From positions 1 through 64,000 of IMG/VR virus record IMGVR_UViG_3300032073_000022: a DNA stretch of 64,000 bases; one strand, 5' to 3'. The notes under the pieces are model-generated. The model saw only the letters and a list, made by a program, of their open reading frames with translations, was not told the DNA's origin and did not search any database. The translations under genes were made by a program, and so were the position numbers. This document shows, one piece after another, positions 22,101 through 28,673 of this stretch (within the stretch, counting starts at the first letter, position 1; the number at the start of each line of letters is the position of its first letter). The DNA is from a virus.

Positions 22101-22841
22101 CGTGAACAAAGCCAAGAATTCTTCTAGGTCACCGCCAGACTCTTTGAACACACCACCAGTACGACGAATCGCACCAATAAGGTCTCCAGACTCAACGGCA
22201 AACTGTCCAGCTACGGCATTGATAGAACCAAGCTGATTTTCTAAAGCACCAACACCACTCTTAAACTGTGCTAAAATAGCGATAGCACCTTCAGCGGTTT
22301 TCTCTATGTCTTCAAATGTTGGAGCTAGAGTGGTCTTAGCCAAAGCAGCAAGGGCGACCTCTAAATCCCTCGCTCTGATACCAGCCTGAGACAAGATTCT
22401 GGTAGTAGATAGCAACTCTCTATTATTAACACCGAGAGTTTTTGAAAGCCTGAATATAGTTCTTTCAAGACCTTGTAAGTCCTTTACAGCCGTACCGGTA
22501 ACCTGAGAGATTTTTACAATCTCTCTTTGAAAGTCTATAGCTTCATCAATAGCGTTTGCAAGCGTGTTGGTGAACAAGCTAACGGCTCTACTGGCTACTG
22601 TAAATGCAGCAAAACGCTTAAAGGCCAAACCAAAGCTTCTACCCATATCTTGGGCTGCTTTGCTGGCCTGAGCGGTTGATTTTGCTACATTTTGAACCTG
22701 CTTTTGAGCCTTAGCCGCACCAGTAACAGTAACAGGCACATTCAAGCCACCAGCTAACTGGTTGCGTAAATTGTTTATTACCTGTGTCGTATTTCTAGGA
22801 GGCTGAAGCTGTAATTGTGCAGTCAGTACAAATTTTGACAT
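16185..22841 (-). CDS. Tail tape measure protein
   Basis: A 2218-residue protein with the classic tape-measure start: a conserved N-terminal region (about 90-330) of the TP901 type, including FQREIVKISQVTGTAVKDL and ESSESIATGLRTIFTRIQ, then long Ala/Lys/Gln-rich helical and hydrophobic stretches. Hydrophobic segments near residues 880-930 and 1180-1220 may cross membranes during DNA entry. The motif DTVPAMLxPGEFV occurs three times (about residues 470, 800 and 2027), each followed by a NLxxMN segment, as is common in long tape measures. It sits directly after tail-chaperone-position genes. By the usual rule of about 0.15 nm per residue, the tail would be roughly 330 nm, which would be very long; this is an estimate only. 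Confidence 0.93.
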   Translation of the reverse strand: MSKFVLTAQLQLQPPRNTTQVINNLRNQLAGGLNVPVTVTGAAKAQKQVQNVAKSTAQASKAAQDMGRSFGLAFKRFAAFTVASRAVSLFTNTLANAIDEAIDFQREIVKISQVTGTAVKDLQGLERTIFRLSKTLGVNNRELLSTTRILSQAGIRARDLEVALAALAKTTLAPTFEDIEKTAEGAIAILAQFKSGVGALENQLGSINAVAGQFAVESGDLIGAIRRTGGVFKESGGDLEEFLALFTSIRATTRESSESIATGLRTIFTRIQRPRTIEFLRQYGVELTNLDGQFVGTYEAVRRLNQAFAGLEQGDLTFIRVAEELGGFRQIGKVIPLIKEFELAERARQAAIEGGNSLSEDAAKAQQTLAVQINKVKQEFSELIQNISNSTVFQAFVKTSLGLASALIKVADSIRPLLPLLGALATFKIAKSLGGFAAGVGGALRGAAGKNQGGKILAFARGGMVPGQGNRDTVPAMLQPGEFVMRKSSVKKMGASNLAAMNNNRYSKGGKFDDRGSSGGIIGLAGLDPNAQSNVQGLTNKQLFNSTHAGKPGVGKAKKDILKKARGQYYADQNKDNPAGVYGTDYQKIGALILKPGFKKGGTQNETEPSKTGISSTTWYKDGIKDKANKGLLLSGSSWGAFPASKSNLAANKAMQRSIKAGTKIGLKRAVTDTITGMSAKGKLPGTTIDSNSIRKSANAIAKDDKGAVQTTEGYILEGLFSAITGAKLAGEDASFDLPNMTGKNRKRIKSIFGASASKLKKADVKRSYGGATDAKGGIKSKIVQDLEKGVFTGMKKYAKGGSVQDTVPALLTPGEFVINKSSAQAIGYSNLNSMNKSGIAKFNRGGAVGVQKFNQGGMAQTAMFGIAATVFSTVTASLQDLGTEADGTKNAFGRVTDVLTKYTVAIVAAVAIWGKMTGKTLTFQTVIDKLKNPVQNFKAGLEKISEAATVVADNVKAGSQGFESKEGFEKEYFKKGPGGEETQVFDTGKKDKKGKKIFRPKDEQGKFKSGGAGFREEGLDVRQGKSTGFRLRDKTGFTKANQTSFTEKRPKGFIGPMQQKTLGTGAGTVAADSELARKSQMVGKAFSDAQAAVKKLIPAKVLERIESYKLIAAKMKERVMGSKTMEGLTKRFKGFGDNFSKGFKFKGLGKGVQGPAMPKGKGFGGGLGRIAQKIPGGKMVGGLVSKGATAFIGASAAAGGGMAGAAAGVAAIAGPAIAVVGALKLLNDVTGALIDTEGRKKDAIEAGAAAEAGSLAASQNFDNWLTGNFQQALAQGAQYLANGIDSLFGTDNPKIERTDGLIEGTDELGTAGSFVAKGLDILSGDIFSASRKIGQAAAMMAAAMKNVTQNNRDAADALKDFELGNISASKLFDSQSKNFKNFGEANKKQQEALAATGGKENKSGAFGKAGRFIARWGTLGLAGMAGLESGDERNQRIDATVAKSEESKKKFEEEFDSMQPAFTSLGKSITASGGSVEDFEQALKDNGTAAYLSAEQLDTLKTRFEQNAQEMERQIAYIKALNFGLRDATAAANAMGVTMNNIVAAGEAGFNNFTASAAILEASVTSAGKNISDTQMDAALGDLESSLRTFGVDEKKIGETTGTVRGLRDAQGNTGLALEKAQAALLKSGGAGDPAAVKDALKEGLLDNIEGPAAEKLEAAIDNMKIDENVRAEIKAGNLDSVLKQTLDPITKAAAEEAVALVKKRGELENQLINATKKRIQQEQEYLQAQKAAIDTQLEAAGIFEEFGGAKLTGGQKLGARTAQANLSLGAAGVGGLNTGSAKEIRAASEAIKANARNLNDRANAAVLGQATGASADAAFAGAAGLDEDTRPQQKEANKALIEFTKQRVGLLREELAIAQQKNKAEKDALDSLLAGDIEGYLEGQMAASAGAALRSGDSSLAGSFGAGALAAGFQTLDPKTMGDQAYQSAAAMTLGSVGVSDPRAAQVMAGTTAEESAIKSEARELAGVLGDLGSDAAQLENMDVTAANVIIKAANMEIDKFENKNAGAAGFRRGGMVYANRGMFVPRGTDTVPAMLTPGEFVVNAAAVRRGNNLSLLKSMNGGMGAGGMGMSAGGMVYMKEGGFLGKVAKFMANASGGTALKMLGGPDIGKMAEDGVNAVGDAISSNVIDPMKKLITDPTGLAGAFSQFDQSVNKLLDFQLQVKVDPTNVNVNFNGANFLQGLKDDIRNELIEKVKQELTNAKFDETGEIRTNTGM

Positions 22842-22877
22842 TTTATTTCTCTGTAGTGGTGACTACACTATCTATAA

Positions 22878-23768
22878 CTATCCGTTGTTACTGGTTTCTT
22901 TTTCTACTTGTGTATCTTCTTTCTTAGCTGTTTTTTTAGGTGTTCTTTTTTTAGGTGCTCTTTTTGGTTTTGGTTTCTCAAAAAGATCGTCCTCATATTC
23001 TACTCTTTCATAGAGACCGTCTTCGTCAATAGGGTTTCCATCTATATCTACACGGTTTCCGTCTTCATCTACATAGTGTCCTAGTTTGTTTATTCTTCTT
23101 CCTTCTGGGTCGATAAGCTCTTTGGTTTTTGGATCTATTAGATCTCCAGATTCATCAACAAGATTAAAATCTTTCAAGAATTGATTTTCTGGAAGTCTGT
23201 CTTCAAAACCATTATCTAAATCATACATCATTCTTGCTAGTAGTTGTGCTGAAGTAATGGCAATCAAGCTACTACCTTTATTGCTATAGTCTTGAAATGA
23301 TTCAAAGAGTCTTTCGCCTGTTTGTTCATTAAAACTACATGCAAACACCAAGTAATCAAATCTAGCATTATCTGCTAATGACTCAGCAGTGTTTTCGTCA
23401 AAGGAGATTCTTTCCTGAATAAGGTCTCTCAGTTCTGATCTACACTGTCTCATCTCTATAGCAATGTCTCTACCCTTAGAAAGTTTTGGCTTGCCTTTTC
23501 CATCGCCTCTATAAAGCTTTCTTTCCAACTGCAATATTTGTGTAGTTAGAAAAGCTTCTCTTTCTGACTTTTGATCTGTCCAAACCCCACGCTTTCGCAT
23601 GACTTTCTCTACCTCAGCTTTAGTCATAACGCCCTCTTTAAACGCTATGTTCCAAGCTTTAGCACGTTCGATATCTGCTGCTTTTATGTCTTCATTAGTT
23701 GGTTTGTTGACGGTTACTACGATTGTATTTCCGTCTTGGTCTATTACTGTTTGTGTAAAATTACTCAT
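22878..23768 (-). CDS. Tail assembly chaperone-position protein, paralogue of the gene at 24141 (296 aa)
   Basis: The start overlaps the preceding gene by 8 bases (ATGAGTAA) behind a strong GGGAGGAG purine stretch. The N-terminal part includes GVMTKAEVEKVMRKRGVWTD followed by charged helices. The same arrangement (GFLTSEDLLDSLRERGLWSE) occurs in the 350-residue protein two genes upstream, so the two look homologous. The C-terminal third has an acidic DEDGNRVDIDGNPIDEDG run and ends in a Lys/Pro-rich basic tail (KPKPKRAPKKRTPKK). Position immediately before the tape measure suggests a tail assembly chaperone role. No catalytic motifs. The homology is seen by eye; the function is inferred from synteny. 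Confidence 0.6.
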   Translation of the reverse strand: MSNFTQTVIDQDGNTIVVTVNKPTNEDIKAADIERAKAWNIAFKEGVMTKAEVEKVMRKRGVWTDQKSEREAFLTTQILQLERKLYRGDGKGKPKLSKGRDIAIEMRQCRSELRDLIQERISFDENTAESLADNARFDYLVFACSFNEQTGERLFESFQDYSNKGSSLIAITSAQLLARMMYDLDNGFEDRLPENQFLKDFNLVDESGDLIDPKTKELIDPEGRRINKLGHYVDEDGNRVDIDGNPIDEDGLYERVEYEDDLFEKPKPKRAPKKRTPKKTAKKEDTQVEKETSNNG

Positions 23769-24135
23769 CTTCCTTATCTCCTCCCAAGTTCGTTTTCACT
23801 GGTATATCCATGCTGTACCTTAACCATTTGACCTCATATTGATTAAGTTCAGCGTCTACGTTTCTTGCTTGTGTATTACCTTTGTCTAATATCTCAGATC
23901 TAACCTTTTGAAAAAGTTCATACATAAACTTCTTCTCTTCAGTCATTTGCGAATCTTCGGCAGTCCAAAGAAAAGCAAAGTGGTCCTCTAGTGAGGATAT
24001 AGCCCCAATCATAGTAGTCTCAACTTTCTTTCTTAGTATTTTAGAAAGTCTGTCTTTTGAGTCGTACTTGTATTTTTCTGTGCGGGCTTCTCTGTACTGA
24101 GATTTATTTCTTATAAATTCATCGAAATTTTCCAT
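23761..24135 (-). CDS. Small chaperone-position protein (124 aa)
   Basis: A charged, mostly helical 124-residue protein (starting MENFDEFIRNKSQYREARTE) with AGGAG just upstream, overlapping the stop region of the previous gene (5-base gap). It ends with 8 bases of overlap into the next gene. I recognise no domain. It lies in the middle of a three-gene block between the tail tube and the tape measure, where siphoviruses encode tail assembly chaperones. Each frame here has its own ribosome site, so separate translation, rather than a programmed frameshift, is the simplest reading. Confidence 0.6.
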   Translation of the reverse strand: MENFDEFIRNKSQYREARTEKYKYDSKDRLSKILRKKVETTMIGAISSLEDHFAFLWTAEDSQMTEEKKFMYELFQKVRSEILDKGNTQARNVDAELNQYEVKWLRYSMDIPVKTNLGGDKEDE

Positions 24136-24140
24136 CTTTC

Positions 24141-25193
24141 TTAACTCCTAAATTTATTTTTGTACATTTGGTTTTGCTGTTGTCTGACCTTGAGTTGTTG
24201 ATCTTGGAAGTCAAGGTCTTTGGCTTCTCCTTGTTTATTAATGGTAACTTGCCGTTGTTTCTTTACATGTTGAACATGTACACTGTTTGCTTGGTTAATC
24301 TTATCGGCACGCTCCTGAGTGTCAGCCATGACAAATATTTCTTCTGAGTTTGCTATCTTTGAATTTCCTGTGACTTGTTCTATTTCTGCTTCCAATTTCT
24401 CTTGCTCTCTTTTCTTTCTCTGTACTATAAACCATCCGTCTAGCATATCGTCGTCTTCTATAACTTCTTCCGGAGGAGAATCCATTGACTCGTGAACACT
24501 GTCGTACATCTTAGACCAAACAAGTAAACTTGCCTGTTCTTGTGTCATTTTCTCATTATTGGAAAACAACTTGTATGCCTGTGTTTCGTTGAGCATCCAG
24601 TTACTCCTCCACGGCTCCGTTCTCGCTAACTCCCTTAGTGATTGCTCAGTTAACATCTGCATAGAATACATCTTAACTACCACCTCTACGGGAACCTCTT
24701 TGAAGTCGTAGAGTTCCAAACTTCCATCTTTTAGTCTTTTGTGGCAGGCTAACTGCATCATCTTTTTAACTTTGCTTATCTGTGACATTCCCTCGCAAGA
24801 TGTTTCAAAGTACTGAGACTTCTTTTCTAATAATTCTACTTGTGCATTTCTTGCGGCATCTAAATATTTCCTTGCTGTATCTACTACTTTTTGCTTATGT
24901 CTATTCTTAAATAGTTGGACTTTAAGTTTATCTATATCTTCTTCTATTGTCTTTAATTTTTCGTCCTCCTCTTCTGACCACAAACCTCTTTCTCTAAGAG
25001 AATCTAAAAGATCCTCAGAGGTAAGAAATCCATCTTTCTTGGCTTCGGCGTAGGCTGTAAGGGTGTGTTCTTGAAGATAAAAATCCTGCTCAAGCGTAAG
25101 TGGTTTAATAACCAAATTTAAATCTTCTAAGTCTACCTTTATAAGTCCAGACCTTATCCTAGATGTAAAATACTCCCGCTCATGTTGTTTCAT
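24141..25193 (-). CDS. Tail assembly chaperone-position protein (350 aa)
   Basis: A soluble, highly charged, helical protein beginning MKQHEREYFTSRIR. Residues 35-100 contain LTLEQDFYLQEHTLTAYAEA, then GFLTSEDLLDSLRERGLW and a long acidic/basic coiled-coil-like stretch. The segment LTSEDLLDSLRERGLW matches the pattern in the protein encoded at 22878-23768. It is the first gene after the tail tube, so a chaperone or tape-measure coating function fits established siphovirus gene order. The start and its weak ribosome site (AGG) lie in the loop of a long hairpin, suggesting translational control. The Gln/Lys-rich C-terminus (QQLKVRQQQNQMYK) is low complexity. Confidence 0.6.
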   Translation of the reverse strand: MKQHEREYFTSRIRSGLIKVDLEDLNLVIKPLTLEQDFYLQEHTLTAYAEAKKDGFLTSEDLLDSLRERGLWSEEEDEKLKTIEEDIDKLKVQLFKNRHKQKVVDTARKYLDAARNAQVELLEKKSQYFETSCEGMSQISKVKKMMQLACHKRLKDGSLELYDFKEVPVEVVVKMYSMQMLTEQSLRELARTEPWRSNWMLNETQAYKLFSNNEKMTQEQASLLVWSKMYDSVHESMDSPPEEVIEDDDMLDGWFIVQRKKREQEKLEAEIEQVTGNSKIANSEEIFVMADTQERADKINQANSVHVQHVKKQRQVTINKQGEAKDLDFQDQQLKVRQQQNQMYKNKFRS

Positions 25194-25216
25194 ATTACAA
25201 ACCTCATGGCGGGAGT
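25172..25216 (-). promoter_or_regulatory. Hairpin enclosing the start of the 350-residue chaperone-position gene
   Basis: ACTCCCGC (25172-25179) and GCGGGAGT (25209-25216) are perfect inverted repeats, and the pairing extends through CATG with one bulged base. In the mRNA the loop holds the AGG ribosome site and the ATG at 25193. The arm is followed on the minus strand by UAUUUU. It could hide the start codon or act as an attenuator after the tail tube gene. The structure is seen; the role is inferred. Confidence 0.5.
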
Positions 25217-25306
25217 TTTTATATTGTGCATCAAAATCCTTCCAAAACTACAACTCCACTTGCCTTTCCTAAAAATTTAGCTATCGCAAAAGTCGTAATC
25301 AAGTCC

Positions 25307-25331
25307 ACTAGTGAGCAAACCCCCCACTAGT
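25307..25331 (-). other. Stem-loop directly after the tail tube stop codon
   Basis: ACTAGTG (25307-25313) and CACTAGT (25325-25331) form a 7-base-pair stem with an 11-base loop, beginning one base after the TAA of the tail tube gene. No T-run follows on the minus strand, so it is not a standard terminator. It may stabilise the abundant tube message or mark an RNA processing point. Confidence 0.4.
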
Positions 25332-25332
25332 A

Positions 25333-26505
25333 TTATAGGTCGGCTGGGAATGGACCACCTTCTGCATCCGTAGATTTATGAGGTGCAGTACCACCACCCT
25401 TCTTAACAGCTTCAAAACCAATGTAACCATTTGCTCTCATTTGAACATCAAGGTCATTGTAGGTTACATAGCTGTAAGTACTAGAGGCATTACCTCCGCC
25501 AGCGTCACCCCCTCCATAACTAACACTAGTAAGTCTGTTTTTAGATCCAAGGTCAAGACCTAGACCGTTTCTAGTGTAGATGAAGATACATTCGTCTGGA
25601 GTATTGTTACCAGATGCTGTAGTAGTATAGAGGTCGTAATCGCCATCTTCAGTAGCTTGTACAAAGTCACCCGAAACAGAGATGACCTCAATATCACACG
25701 TTACTTCAATTGGGAACGAAGCTGGACGAGCGTAAGGCGTTTTCTTTCCGAGTTCAAAAATATCTTCACGAGAGAAGTCGGTGCTAACGCTAATGCTTTG
25801 TGCGTGAAGTTTGTCTATAGCGTTACCATAGCCACTTCCAGCCAGACCTAAACCAAAGATACTTCTTGGGAAGATGCATCCTGAAATTATGACATCTTCT
25901 TTTTGTGAAATACCACCAGAAGGATTAGTGTCGCTACCAAGACCTGCTGGAGTATCGCTACCATTAAATGCGTCTGCGGATAGAGCTACCATCTTACCGT
26001 TGGCGTTGTCGAACCATTTCTTGTTGTTACCAACTAAGGTGACAGACTCAGTATGACTACCGTCAACACCAAGACTATAAGAAATACTACTGACATACAT
26101 ACCAGACATGTATACTTCTACCGGTGCTGGATTATTATGTCCACCAATATTGTTGATAGCGTCTGGGAAAATACCCAGTCTAACATCACATCGCTGCTTG
26201 GATCTATTAACAAGGCCTGAGCCTTCTGCTGACGCTGTTACGCCAGTAGTAGCCAAGTGGTAAATTAGTGGATCACCATCGAGAACCTTTTCTAGGGTAA
26301 CTTCAATATCTGGAGTACCTTCGATGTTCTCGTAAATTTCGATTTGTCCAAGCTCAAAAGCTTGCTCTAGACTAAAATTCGTAGTTATACCCACGCTTTG
26401 TAGACCATGCACCATCTCTGTGGCGTCTATATTTGCCACCTTAGCATGGTTTTGGATACCTACACCTTGACAGGCGTAGAAAATTCTATCATTTGCTTGA
26501 GCCAT
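25333..26505 (-). CDS. Major tail tube protein with duplicated domain
   Basis: A 390-residue protein preceded by a strong AAAGGAG site and a promoter-like GTGTATAAT 40 bases upstream. It contains two similar halves: residues about 38-75 (GITTNFSLEQAFELGQIEIYE, then PDIEVTLEKVLDGD) and about 235-275 (SVSTDFSREDIFELGKKTPYA, then PIEVTCDIEVISVSGD). This 'FS.E..FELG.......P.IEVT' pattern is typical of tail tube beta-sandwiches, and two copies suggest a tube subunit with two linked domains. Position just before chaperone and tape measure genes supports the call. Its strong expression signals match a major virion protein. A tube rather than a sheath is inferred from size and motif. Confidence 0.8.
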   Translation of the reverse strand: MAQANDRIFYACQGVGIQNHAKVANIDATEMVHGLQSVGITTNFSLEQAFELGQIEIYENIEGTPDIEVTLEKVLDGDPLIYHLATTGVTASAEGSGLVNRSKQRCDVRLGIFPDAINNIGGHNNPAPVEVYMSGMYVSSISYSLGVDGSHTESVTLVGNNKKWFDNANGKMVALSADAFNGSDTPAGLGSDTNPSGGISQKEDVIISGCIFPRSIFGLGLAGSGYGNAIDKLHAQSISVSTDFSREDIFELGKKTPYARPASFPIEVTCDIEVISVSGDFVQATEDGDYDLYTTTASGNNTPDECIFIYTRNGLGLDLGSKNRLTSVSYGGGDAGGGNASSTYSYVTYNDLDVQMRANGYIGFEAVKKGGGTAPHKSTDAEGGPFPADL

Positions 26506-26545
26506 TATTTCTCTCCTTTAGATTTATAAAGAGGTTTTCTATTGA

Positions 26546-26554
26546 ATTATACAC
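26546..26554 (-). promoter_or_regulatory. Promoter-like motif GTGTATAAT upstream of the tail tube gene
   Basis: An exact copy of the nine-base motif also found at 38256, 56392, 59550 and 61667. It holds a perfect TATAAT preceded by a T6 tract. At 17 bases upstream the hexamer is ACGAAT, so there is no sigma70 -35 box. It lies 40 bases before the ATG. Regulation by a phage-modified polymerase is possible; that is inferred. Confidence 0.65.
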
Positions 26555-26580
26555 AAAAAACGTTAAATATTCGTTTTAAC
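26555..26580 (-). terminator. Weak terminator-like AT-rich hairpin plus T-run
   Basis: GTTAAA (arms 26562-26567 and 26575-26580) pairs across the stop codon of the 326-residue gene and is followed on the minus strand by T6. The stem is short and AT-rich, so termination would be weak. The T-run touches the following promoter-like motif. Confidence 0.35.
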
Positions 26581-27543
26581 TCCCTCAGTTGTCATCCTCA
26601 CTATTCCTCCAAAGAAATTAGTATTGTGCATAACCATTTCTTGGACCACAGTCTTTGTGAGACGTAACTTTCCGCCATTATACTGGCTTATTAGGTCTGG
26701 ATACCTGAGAGCACCAGCAACTGGAACACCCCTATAATCTAGCGGAAAATCACCATTTGTATTTATTTTATTGCTATTTAATAAGTGGATAACCTTATCA
26801 TTTTGCAATGAAACTATATCTACCAACTTATTTCTAGTCATTTCATCTTCAGCTATACAGTGAAAAAGTATATCTGTATAAACGAACTGACCTCCTCCAA
26901 GTTGATATCCTTTAAAAGTCCTAGTGGGAACAACCTCTACAGCAATGAGCGGTAATTGTGCTCTACTCTCTGGCGGTACGTTCCAAGGGCCATCATCTGT
27001 ATCCAAAAAAGCCTTTGAAGGCTGTAGTGTATTTGCTTGTAATTGCTTATACCAAGGTATGTTATTAGCGTATAATACGTTTATATACTTGTAACTATAT
27101 TCTGCTTTGACAACTGAACCAGTTGGAATGGGGTTGTCAAATATAACTTGGCCATTGAAGTAGTCTACATGATGCGAGTAACCCCCCGTCGTCGTTGTTG
27201 GATAAAAAGATCCGTCTACATAAACTCCTGAAATTCCGGGTTTTGCGTTGTTATCTCCAACTAGAGGTGAATCAAAACCATTCACTGATACACCACTCTG
27301 CCACACCCAGTTCTTCCTGAAGCCTTCCCATACTCTACCTTTAGCATAATAATCGCTTGAGGACATTCTTAAACGACTCATATCTTCGCCGTTGTTAGCA
27401 GTCTCATTAGCAGTTACGTTAAAGTAATTGCCTTTAGCAAGTAATGCCCAGTCAAAGTATTCTATAAGGCCATCCTGAATGTCGTTATTCAGTGTAGAGT
27501 CAAATACTCCACTTATTCCTTTTAGCGGTTGAAAAGTTGACAT
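26563..27543 (-). CDS. Tail completion / neck-type virion protein (326 aa)
   Basis: The start shares one base with the preceding stop (TAATG). The middle has GVYVDGSFYP and HHVDYFNGQVIFDNPIPTGS, beta-strand-rich and hydrophobic, then YSYKYINVLYAN and, near residue 218, GGGQFVYTDILFHCIAEDE. I do not identify a database family. The gene is the last before the tail tube, the position of tail terminator or completion proteins in siphoviruses, although at 326 residues it is larger than a typical terminator. Function is from position only. Confidence 0.55.
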   Translation of the reverse strand: MSTFQPLKGISGVFDSTLNNDIQDGLIEYFDWALLAKGNYFNVTANETANNGEDMSRLRMSSSDYYAKGRVWEGFRKNWVWQSGVSVNGFDSPLVGDNNAKPGISGVYVDGSFYPTTTTGGYSHHVDYFNGQVIFDNPIPTGSVVKAEYSYKYINVLYANNIPWYKQLQANTLQPSKAFLDTDDGPWNVPPESRAQLPLIAVEVVPTRTFKGYQLGGGQFVYTDILFHCIAEDEMTRNKLVDIVSLQNDKVIHLLNSNKINTNGDFPLDYRGVPVAGALRYPDLISQYNGGKLRLTKTVVQEMVMHNTNFFGGIVRMTTEGVKTNI

Positions 27544-28181
27544 TATAAAAACAAGCCTTTTAGTATGTTAGAGATTTCTGACTCCTTACCGTCAAAAGAT
27601 CTCGTTATAAAGTTATTGTCGTTAGTTCCGGAGAACTCAGGGGGAACTCTCCAAATTCCACCAATATTCATTTCTCCGCCTCCGGATCTACCAAGCGGTC
27701 CTGCTATATAGTTATATCCCACTACTATTGTCTTGTCACCCTCTTGTAATAACCAGTTCAGCCAGTGTAAGTCCGCTCCCTTTTCTGTTACAACATGACC
27801 TTCTGGTAATGTTAATAAGTTTTGAAAGTCTTTGGTTTGGAAGTTAAACTGTAAATTGCCTTTTAGGTTTTTTTTAAAGGGTTTTATATCTATTGTTATT
27901 GCTTTGGAGACAGCATCGACTATTTGGTTTATGATGCCATCTGAGGTTCCTGCTGGTATTCCAAATTGAGCACTAAGTGAACCCGGAACACCATTTGCTA
28001 ACAAGCTGGAAACTTCCGGCTGTCCATAAACCCAAGTTTTTATAGCTGCTCTAAGTTTCTCCGTAGTCTTTTTTTTATTTTTTATTATGCTACTGTTTAC
28101 TTCCTCTGCTATTGCTTTATATATCTTATCCTGAATTTGTCTGTTTGTTTCGAGTAGTTTTAATGAAATTGAACCTGTCAC
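27543..28181 (-). CDS. Neck-type protein, GTG start (212 aa)
   Basis: The start codon is GTG at 28181, overlapping the upstream TAG by one base (TAGTG), with AAAGG eight bases before it. The N-terminal helix (LLETNRQIQDKIYKAIAEEVN) is followed by a Lys-rich helix, and the C-terminal half holds GGGEMNIGGIWRVPPEFSG. The shape, an N-terminal helical part and a beta C-terminal part of about 200 residues, resembles HK97 gp10-like neck proteins, but I see no decisive motif. Location between other connector genes and the tail tube supports a head-tail joining role. Confidence 0.55.
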   Translation of the reverse strand: MTGSISLKLLETNRQIQDKIYKAIAEEVNSSIIKNKKKTTEKLRAAIKTWVYGQPEVSSLLANGVPGSLSAQFGIPAGTSDGIINQIVDAVSKAITIDIKPFKKNLKGNLQFNFQTKDFQNLLTLPEGHVVTEKGADLHWLNWLLQEGDKTIVVGYNYIAGPLGRSGGGEMNIGGIWRVPPEFSGTNDNNFITRSFDGKESEISNILKGLFL

Positions 28182-28663
28182 TATGACGACCTTTCCCAGA
28201 AGCAGCCAAAGTATCTGTTCTGCCTCAGCCCCATTGGGAACGGTTCGCCAAACTTTTTAAATCTCATCTCTTTTAAATCTTTAATATCTTTATGAACTAT
28301 AAGTTCTTTTGCTCTCATTATCTTTCCATGATCTGTAGCAAAGAAAATTGTCTGGATAGAATTATCGGGTATAACCATGTCGGCACCAACCTTTGTCCAG
28401 CTTTTGCTGTCCCAATAAACCTTTATTTTTATGTCTTCAATTTTTTCAACCTCTTTTACTACTTTATTGTTTCTAGTATATTGAGGTTGCGTCCTTCTGT
28501 GTGCGTTAACGGATCTGTTGTCGGGTATATTATCTGTTGTGGAAACTATTTGCTCGACTTGTTCTACGTATACTAATTGACATGTAACTCCAAATATATT
28601 AAATGTGGAGTCAACTACGTCGTAGTATTTATCGAAAACGCTTTCTGGAATATTAACCGGCAT
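28181..28663 (-). CDS. Head-tail connector / stopper-type protein (160 aa)
   Basis: A 160-residue protein starting MPVNIPESVFDKYYDVVDST with a beta-rich core (FGVTCQLVYVEQVEQIV, IKIKVYWD, MVIPDNSIQTIFFATD). Small beta-barrel proteins of this size directly before gp10-like and tail genes are usually stoppers (head completion). No specific motif proves it. It starts 10 bases after the previous gene with AAGG as ribosome site and overlaps the next start by one base. Confidence 0.5.
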   Translation of the reverse strand: MPVNIPESVFDKYYDVVDSTFNIFGVTCQLVYVEQVEQIVSTTDNIPDNRSVNAHRRTQPQYTRNNKVVKEVEKIEDIKIKVYWDSKSWTKVGADMVIPDNSIQTIFFATDHGKIMRAKELIVHKDIKDLKEMRFKKFGEPFPMGLRQNRYFGCFWERSS

Positions 28664-28673
28664 ATTTACAACC

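Noticed and set aside
22878-24135. A programmed frameshift joining the 124- and 296-residue frames
   Set aside because: The overlap ATGAGTAA has a strong GGGAGGAG site just before it and no slippery heptamer, so separate initiation is simpler.
25172-25221. The hairpin with a T5 run read as a plus-strand terminator
   Set aside because: No plus-strand genes are supported anywhere in the window, so the T-run on that strand probably reflects the A-rich start of the stem on the minus strand.
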